Source of the DNA: CAYUAI01 sp964442745
GTDB lineage: Bacteria > Pseudomonadota > Gammaproteobacteria > S012-40
NCBI GenBank assembly: GCA_964442745.1
Contig: CAYUAI010000014.1
Span: 3,322-67,321, forward strand
Direction: 5' to 3'
DNA length: 64,000 bases
Shown: one piece after another, positions 57,401 through 64,000 of the stretch
How the letters are laid out: every line of letters starts with the position of its first letter
Numbering within the stretch: position 1 is the stretch's first letter
Translations under genes and position numbers: made by a program
The notes under the pieces: generated by a model
Seen by the model: the letters and a program-made list of their open reading frames with translations, nothing else
What the model was told of the DNA's origin: nothing
Databases searched by the model: none

Positions 57401-60400
57401 ACCCTGGAAACAATATCTCGGTGGCAGAACAAACCAACGTGACCCTCAATGCACTTAAAGATGTCAACGGAAATATACTGAGCAATGATCCAGATGGCAC
57501 ACTCCAAACCTTCACTTGGAAAATTAAATCACCCCAACAAAATCCACCCATTGTTCAGTTAACGAGCCCAGAAAATAATCCTGAACAAGTCAGCTTCATA
57601 ACCCCCATCGTCAAAGGTGTGTCACAGGATATCGTGCTAACGCTAACGGTAAAAGACAATGAAGACACGACCAGTACCAACGATATTGTTATAACCACGA
57701 CGCCAATTAATAAGCCACCAACCGCCATGATTGTTTGGGGAGATGGGACAGGGACGCCAGTATTTAGTGGTAATTTAGTTAACATCGACGGGAGTGGTAG
57801 CTTTGATAACGATGCCGATGGTAGCCTGGCCCAATACTCATGGGTTTCGATCACCGACCCGAACATTAAAATTATCAATAACGATAAAGCGATTGCCACA
57901 ATTGTTACACCAGCAACCACGTTAGGCAATCAACTGAGCCTTGTTTTTGAACTCACTGTCACTGATGACGAAGGCGCAACTAACACAACCACTGCCACCG
58001 TATTGGTTCAATATAAAAATCAAAAACCAACCGCTGATGCGGGTATTGATAGAACAGTCATTGAACAACAAGATCCCGTAACACTAGACGGAACAAATAG
58101 TTCCGACCCAGAACAAAGCAATTTATCCTTTGCGTGGTCAACGAGCGAGCAAAATATTACCATTAACTCGCCAAATAGCGCGGTGACAACGTTTACTGCT
58201 CCCGCCACAAACCTCACCCGAAACATCAGCTTCCTATTGAAAGTCACCGATGATCAAGGAGCAGTGGATACCGACAACGTCATCGTTACTGTGACACCGA
58301 ACCAAGCACCCATAGCAATTATCGAAGGTCCATCAACCGCCAATGTCGGTGAGACCGTCACATTAGACGGTTCTAACAGTAGCGACCCTGAGCTTCGAGA
58401 GTTAAGTTATCAATGGAGCGCTCCTGCCGGCATCACATTAACCACCCCCGACACTGCTCAGCCCAGTTTTATCGTGCCAACTGATGCCAATCGATCAACA
58501 CTTACTTTTGGTCTTATCGTCATTGATCATTTAGGTATTCAATCTGCTAAGTCTACCAAGAGCATTGATATTTTAAACCGAGTACCAACGGCTTTTGCTA
58601 AATTATTGAATGGGCCAATTTTTCAATCCCAGGATATCGTTCAATTAGACGCAAGTGCATCCACCGATGGCGATAAAGATCCTCTCAGCTATGAATGGAA
58701 ACTCACTAAAAAACCAGCAGGCAGTATTGCCACCATATCTAATCCCAACGCCAAAACACCAAGCTTTATCATCGACATTGCTGACCCTAGTCAGCAATAT
58801 ATCGTTGAGCTAACCGTCAACGATGGCGCGAGCAATAGCACACCTGTTTCGCTCGCGATTAATACCGCGAATTCTGCACCGATAGCTAATGCCGGACCTG
58901 ACCAAAGTGTAGCATTCAATCAAGCGGTCGCGCTCGATGGTACAAAATCTTCAGATGATAACGGCGATGCACTCACTTATCAGTGGCGCATGGATTTCAA
59001 ACCGCCATCAAGCACAGCCCAACTTACCGGTGAAACGACGAGCACCCCATCCTTTACCGTCGACGTCTCTGGACAAGATGTTCAATATGTGATTGAACTT
59101 ATCGTTAATGATGGCCAACTTGACAGTGTCGCGGACACCGTCATTATTAGTACAGGAAATACCGCCCCTGTCGCCGATGCAGGACCGGATCAAACAGCAA
59201 TATCTGACCAAACGGTACAGCTCAATGGCAACAAATCTAACGATGTGGATGGTGATAGCCTTTCTTTTCAATGGACATTAACAAAACCCGAAGGGAGCTC
59301 CGCCACACTAACTGGTGAAAACACCAGCTCACCCTCGTTTATCGTCGATATAACGGGATCAAACATAAAATATACTGCAGAACTAATTGTTAACGATGGC
59401 AAACTCAAGAGTGTTGCAGATACGATCGTCATCAGTACAGAAAACACTGCACCCATTGCTAATGCAGGGATTGATCAAGACGCACGTTATAATCAAGTCA
59501 TACAGCTTGATGCTAATAACTCCAGCGATATCGACAAAGACCCATTAACTTATAGCTGGTCTTTTAGCTCCCAGCCTTCAGATAGTCAAACAATTTTACT
59601 CGACTCAACAAGCCGGACACCAAGCTTTACTATTGACGTCACAGGCCCTAATACTCAATATGTCCTGCAGCTTATCGTCAATGACGGCAATGTAAATAGT
59701 GCCCCTGATACCGTCGTCATCAAAGCGAACAATACTCCACCTGCGGCTGGCCAATATCAACTCACAACGCAAATAAATACTGATCAACTTTTTTCTGATA
59801 CTGACCTGTTAGAAAATGTGGATGATCCGAATGAAAATGATGTTTTGACAATTACTGATGTAAATACTTCGAGTATTGAAGGTGGCAATATCATAAATAA
59901 TGGCAATGGCAATTATACTTATACGCCACCCATTAACTTTAGTGATAGTGATTCGTTTTCATATACCGTAGAAGATGATAATGGTGGTACAGCTACCGGC
60001 ACGGTTAATATTAGTTTTAGTAATTCAGACCCGATGGCTAGGACCGATCGATTAACCACATTCATCAATACGCCTGTATCTTTTTCTTCAACATTGTTGT
60101 TATCGAATGATTCTGACCCCGAGGGCAATACCCTCTCGATCTCTGCAATAGCAGCAAGCAGCACTAACGGCGGCATAATCACTGATGACGGCATGGGAAA
60201 TTACACATTCACGCCAACCTTCGACTCAACTCAAGCCGATTCCTTTGATTATACCCTCAATGATGAAAACGGTGGCACGGCTACGGGCACCGTCACCATC
60301 ACGATTGATAATCAACCACCCACCGCCAGTGCTAGCGCCACCCCCAATCCGGCCACCGCCGGGGCCACCGTCACGCTCGATGGTCGCACCAGTAATGATG

Positions 60401-63107
60401 CCGACGGTAGCATTCAAGCTTACGCTTGGACCGCCCCCGAGGGCATTAGCTTAAGCGCCACCGATATCGCGCAACCGACCTTTACGGTGCCGACGCCATC
60501 GGCGGCGTCTTATGCCTTTACCTTAGTGGTCACCGATGACCAAGGCGCCAACTCCGAACCGGCCACCGTCACCATCACGATTGATAATCAACCACCCACC
60601 GCCAGTGCTAGCGCCACCNNNNNNNNNNNNNNNNNNNNNNNNNNNNNNNNNNNNNNNNNNNNNNNNNNNNNNNNNNNNNNNNNNNNNNNNNNNNNNNNNN
60701 NNNNNNNNNNNNNNNNNNCACCGTCACCATCACGATTGATAATCAACCACCCACCGCCAGTGCTAGCGCCACCCCCAATCCGGCCACCGCCGGGGCCACC
60801 GTCACGCTCGATGGTCGCACCAGTAATGATGCCGACGGTAGCATTCAAGCTTACGCTTGGACCGCCCCCGAGGGCATTAGCTTAAGCGCCACCGATATCG
60901 CGCAACCGACCTTTACGGTGCCGACGCCATCGGCGGCGTCTTATGCCTTTACCTTAGTGGTCACCGATGACCAAGGCGCCAACTCCGAACCGGCCACCGT
61001 CACCATCACGATTGATAATCAAAAACCTACGACCCCTACTGGCTTGACCGCCACGGTGAATAATACCCAAGTAGACTTAACTTGGACCGCCGTCGAGGGG
61101 GCGGACAGTTATGTACTGTACTGGTCCAATACCGCTGAAACCGGTATCAAGGGCACTCCCATTGCCGTCACTACTGGCACCAGCCATCGCCATACCGACC
61201 TGACTAATGGCTCTACCTATTATTATGTGATCACCGCCAAAAACGCCGGTGATGAAAGTGAACCATCCATCGAAGTCTCGGCGACTATTAGCCCTCCTCT
61301 CGTTAAGCTCCCAATACCTACCGCTACCGCTAGCAATGCCCAAGTGGACTTGAGCTGGACAGCCGTTGATGGCGCCGATAGTTATGTGCTGTACTGGTCC
61401 AATACCGCCGGAACCGGTATCAAGGGCACTCCCATTGCCGTCACTACCGGCACCAGTCATCGCCATACCGGCCTGACTAATGGCTCCACCTATTATTATG
61501 TAATCACCGCCAAAAACGCCGATAGTGAAAGTGAACCATCCATCGAAGTCTCGGCTACCCCGATGAATGTGCCGACAGCACCCACCCAGTTGACCGCCAT
61601 CTCCGGTGATTCTCAGGTAGCACTAAGCTGGGATGCGGTCACCGATACGGATAGTTACAATGTCTATGCTTCAACGACATCGAATGCGGATCTAGCACTG
61701 GCAGATATCGTATTCACAACGACGAATACTAGCTATACCGACACCAATCTAGTTAACGGAACAGCCTACTACTACGTAGTTACCTCGGTCGTGCAAGAAA
61801 TTGAAAGTGAGCCATCTCTCGAAGCAGATGCTTTGCCTAACCAAACACCTTTCGATAGTGGATTAGAAATTTGTCTCTTGGAAACATTGAGGCCTTCAGG
61901 ATCGATTGCCAAAATTAGTGACTTAAATTGTATTGGTAAAAATATTTCAAACCTGACAGGTATTGATCAATTAACAAATTTATCAAGTATCGACTTCACC
62001 AATAACAATATCACGCAAAATTTATTGCAATTAGCCAATATAACTGCATTGTCTTCGGTGATTCTAGCGGGTAATGATAATATTCCCTGTGCAGACTTGA
62101 ATCAGTTAGCGAATGGTATTCTCGCTGTTACATTACCATCAAGCTGTATGCCGGAAACACCCACTAGTTTCAGATATAAACCGACAAATGGTGGCGTGGA
62201 ATTAGGCTGGAACCTTGTCCCTCCGCTATCTTCGGGTTTCAATGTTTATTGGAATACCAGCAATGACTTTGTCAATGATATCAATATCATCGAAAAATTG
62301 GCTGGAGAGCAATCACACATTTTTGATTTTACACCAGGAGATTTAGCCTATTATTTCCGCATCACAGCACTCAGTGGTAGCAACGAAAGTCCACTATCAG
62401 ATGCACTAACAATTTCTGTGGAACTACTGGTTGATAATATTAATTTTGCAGATGAGAACCTCAAACAATGTATTCTCAATGGAGAAACCGATGTCCGAGC
62501 CAGTGATGTAATGACGGTATCATGTACAGTGGCATTTACACCCACCATCTCCACACTAGGCGGCATTGAATTATTATCAAATTTGTCCTCTTTAACGATA
62601 AGCAATCATCAACTAACAAATATCACCTTAGTCGGTCAACTTCCTTCGTTAACAGAACTGATATTAAGTAACAATAATATTACCGCTGGGGCAAAAACAA
62701 TAACTGATTTAAATAATTTAACCCGCTTGGATTTATTCGGTAACAATGAAATCCCATGCAACGATATTGATACTATTACCACTTTCGCAGACCAACAATC
62801 CAACCTTGATTATCGTTCACCATTGGGATGTAAACCTAATCCACCACTAAGCGTGCAATTAGATCCCGCTTCGACCAGCATTACCATTACCTGGAATACC
62901 GTATCAAAGGCAATGGGCTATCGCATACATTGGAGCAATACAGGAGATTTTACGGAAAAATTTACCCCATATACGGTAATTGAACCCATCACATTTTATA
63001 CAGATAGGGGCTTACTCTCCGGTGTAACATACTATTATCGTTTGACGGCCTTCAATGACTTAGTGGAAAGTGATTTTTCAAGCATTGTGTCAGCAAAACT
63101 GCCATAA
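51415..63107 (+). CDS. Giant surface lipoprotein with LRR, Ig/PKD and fibronectin III repeats
   Basis: One gene split only by the assembly gap at 60619-60718. The frame breaks there because 100 is not a multiple of three. If the 55-bp repeat across the gap is collapsed, the frame runs from ATG 51415 to TAA 63107 at 3845 codons. The lipoprotein signal ends in LLTAC (Cys20). Domains: roughly 35 SDS22/internalin-type 22-residue leucine-rich repeats (to about residue 885; for example LQGLDLDNNSITDLSPL); about 20 Ig/PKD-type domains (nt 54080-61020), each opening with a phrase like P-ANAG-D and closing with F-LTVTD-EG; two cadherin-like domains (nt 59740-60290); three FN3 domains (61021-61850); then alternating degenerate LRR and FN3 segments to the end. 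This is the build of a cell-surface adhesin. It stands alone, followed by tRNA genes. Confidence 0.88.
60288..60994 (+). repeat. Near-identical 276-bp (92-codon) repeats flanking the gap
   Basis: The unit starting CACCGTCACCATCACGATTG at 60288 begins again at 60564, reappears at 60719 after the gap, and again at 60995, each with 276-bp spacing. The full copies at 60288-60563 and 60719-60994 appear identical by eye. Each encodes one PKD-like domain (NQPPTASASATPNPATAGAT). The true copy number is unknown because the gap lies within the array. Confidence 0.85.
60619..60718. other. Assembly gap (100 N) inside the giant lipoprotein gene
   Basis: Exactly 100 N, inside the 276-bp repeat array. The 55 bases before the gap (60564-60618) reappear exactly after it (60719-60773), which is what an assembler leaves when it cannot resolve repeat copies. 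The gap length is arbitrary. Confidence 0.9.
61066..61560 (+). repeat. Duplicated fibronectin III unit
   Basis: Two adjacent FN3 units with 273-bp spacing share most of their DNA; for example CTGGTCCAATACCGC at 61121 and 61394, and CATCCATCGAAGTCTCGGC near both ends. The third FN3 (from about 61571) is clearly diverged, so the duplication is recent. Confidence 0.75.
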
Positions 63108-63294
63108 TTTGACAAATTATGTCCGCACCAACATAGGGATTTTATAGGAAATAGATTGTACAGGGACTTTTATCGAGGAAAATATGCTGACTAAAAATCC
63201 CTGTCATGTAAATGGCAAATATAGCTCAAACAATAGCCGATTCAATGCCAAAATTGTTAAAACAAACAACTGGTAGCAGAATGTAAAAAAAATC

Positions 63295-63323
63295 TTGACG
63301 TATCCAATATAGCCCCGTAGAAT
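63295..63323 (+). promoter_or_regulatory. Sigma-70 promoter of the tRNA operon
   Basis: A -35 box TTGACG (63295-63300) and -10 box TAGAAT (63318-63323) are separated by exactly 17 bp. A GC-rich discriminator, GCGCGTC, follows; this is typical of stable RNA promoters under stringent control. The first tRNA starts 14 bases after the -10 box. Confidence 0.8.
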
Positions 63324-63336
63324 GCGCGTCTCTTTC

Positions 63337-63412
63337 GGGGCTATAGCTCAGCTGGGAGAGCGCTACACTGGCAGTGTAGAGGTCGGCGGTTCGATCCCGC
63401 CTAGCTCCACCA
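63337..63412 (+). tRNA. tRNA-Ala (anticodon GGC)
   Basis: A 76-nt cloverleaf: acceptor GGGGCTA/TAGCTCC, D-arm GCTCAGCTGGGAGAGC, anticodon stem CTACA/TGTAG with loop CTGGCAG (anticodon GGC), T-arm GGCGG TTCGATC CCGCC, and an encoded ACCA end. Confidence 0.96.
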
Positions 63413-63438
63413 GCAGTAAAGATAAGACGTCCATATAC

Positions 63439-63515
63439 GTCCCCATCGTCTAGTTGGCCTAGGACACCGCCCTTTCACGGCGGCAACAGGGGTTCGAATC
63501 CCCTTGGGGACGCCA
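63439..63515 (+). tRNA. tRNA-Glu (anticodon TTC)
   Basis: A 77-nt cloverleaf: acceptor GTCCCCA/TGGGGAC, anticodon stem CCGCC/GGCGG with loop CTTTCAC (anticodon TTC), T-arm AGGGG TTCGAAT CCCCT, and an encoded GCCA end. It lies 26 bp after tRNA-Ala and is probably processed from the same transcript. Confidence 0.96.
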
Positions 63516-63524
63516 CATTCAAGC

Positions 63525-63560
63525 ACCCTGGGTGCGTAAGCGCCGGGGGTTTTTATTTTT
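63525..63560 (+). terminator. Terminator after the tRNA operon
   Basis: ACCCTGG pairs with CCGGGGGT (with one bulged or wobble position) around an 11-nt loop, followed by TTTTATTTTT. This fits an intrinsic terminator ten bases past tRNA-Glu. Confidence 0.55.
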
Positions 63561-63641
63561 CGAGGATCAGATTTTCTTTCTTTGATTCTTGCTGCAACAT
63601 CTATGTCATCCATCCTACAAAAACATGCTCTCGTGCGGAGA

Positions 63642-63914
63642 TCAGTTTTGCATGGGAGTGACCATGTTCACCAGCGTTGCTGGTGTCTCACATTCTGCTA
63701 GTAATACCTCAAGTTTGTCTGCCTTTACCAACGGTTCTATTTGATAAGAGAGAAGCATACTGATGCGAATCGCGACATTGATCTCTTTTTCGATCAGATT
63801 AACAGTGCGATCAAGCAGCAGCAAACCGATATAGACCCGTGGATGATTTTGTAAAATTTTGATCACAGGGGTGACCACGACGTTGGGATAGAACTGACAA
63901 TGAATAGCTGTGCA
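63642..63914 (-). pseudogene. Remnant of a LysR-type regulator, effector domain
   Basis: The frame reads NVVVTPVIKILQNHPRVYIG then LLLLDRTVNLIEKEINVAIR, which matches the start of the LysR effector-binding domain (the usual 'F---P-V-L-L---D--VDLV-EG-DVAIRIG' pattern). It then jumps to EPLVKADKLEVLLAECETPA, like the end of that domain, missing the roughly 80-100 residues between. The N-terminal helix-turn-helix is absent: an in-frame stop lies at 63915 and there is no proper start. This is an internally deleted and truncated gene. Confidence 0.65.
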
Positions 63915-64000
63915 TTAACAGTATATTACATATCAATATGCCCCACCTTATAAAATCAAACCGGTAGTGGGTCAAACCTGTGAATTGGCGTATAATTACA

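Noticed and set aside
60918..63107. Separate 729-codon gene after the second gap
   Set aside because: It begins in the middle of a PKD repeat with no start signals; the frame change is caused only by the arbitrary 100-N gap.
63401..63613. 70-codon minus-strand frame across the tRNA genes
   Set aside because: It covers tRNA-Glu and the end of tRNA-Ala, both clear cloverleaves.

Overview
The window reads as a chromosomal segment of a Gram-negative gammaproteobacterium of moderate to low G+C. The evidence is a periplasmic nitrate reductase operon (napFDABC), an Mla-type outer-membrane lipid transport operon, QseBC-like and CpxRA-like two-component systems, a FimV-like protein, bacterial-type ProS with its editing insertion, and a tRNA-Ala(GGC)/tRNA-Glu(TTC) pair. 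I cannot fix the genus from sequence alone. Two 100-N runs (29990-30089 and 60619-60718) are scaffold gaps. In both, the flanking contig ends repeat the same sequence (18 bp and 55 bp), so both are probably collapsed or negative-length gaps.

Layout. 1-6.7 kb: a QseB/QseC-like pair, a secreted ankyrin protein, nadC, proS, a lytic transglycosylase and a small membrane protein. 7-15.4 kb: central carbon genes (gnd then zwf on the minus strand; glgA and ppc on the plus strand), with several palindromic repeat elements between them. 15.6-19.3 kb: a compact signalling cluster of two paralogous receiver-ATPase fusion proteins around a PAS histidine kinase. 19.3-24.6 kb: secreted proteins, including a two-gene cassette of a small exported protein plus a matrixin-like zinc metalloprotease. 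24.8-28.4 kb: mlaE-mlaF-mlaD-lipoprotein operon. 29.4-34.1 kb: napFDABC. 34.4-38.1 kb: a second paralogous copy of the small-protein/matrixin cassette. 38.2-42.9 kb: a HAF-repeat/beta-propeller exported protein, a small exported protein and a methyltransferase. 42.9-45.5 kb: CpxA/CpxR-like system with a CpxP/Spy-like lipoprotein and a candidate regulator site. 45.7-50.7 kb: alcohol dehydrogenase family enzyme, small hypothetical, histidine phosphatase, FimV-like protein, Ser/Thr protein kinase. 51.4-63.1 kb: one giant lipoprotein gene (about 3845 residues if the gap is closed by its overlap) made of leucine-rich repeats, about twenty Ig/PKD-type domains and fibronectin III domains. 63.3-63.9 kb: two tRNA genes behind a strong sigma-70 promoter, then the wreck of a LysR regulator.

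How it fits together. The metabolic genes support the oxidative pentose phosphate route, glycogen synthesis, anaplerosis, NAD synthesis and periplasmic nitrate reduction. The rest is weighted to the cell envelope: lipid transport, envelope stress sensing, murein cleavage, and an unusually large load of exported repeat proteins. The most interesting items are the duplicated small-protein/matrixin cassette, the receiver-ATPase signalling cluster, the giant LRR-PKD-FN3 lipoprotein with recently amplified 276-bp units, and a family of small palindromic intergenic elements sharing an AGGAATGGG core.
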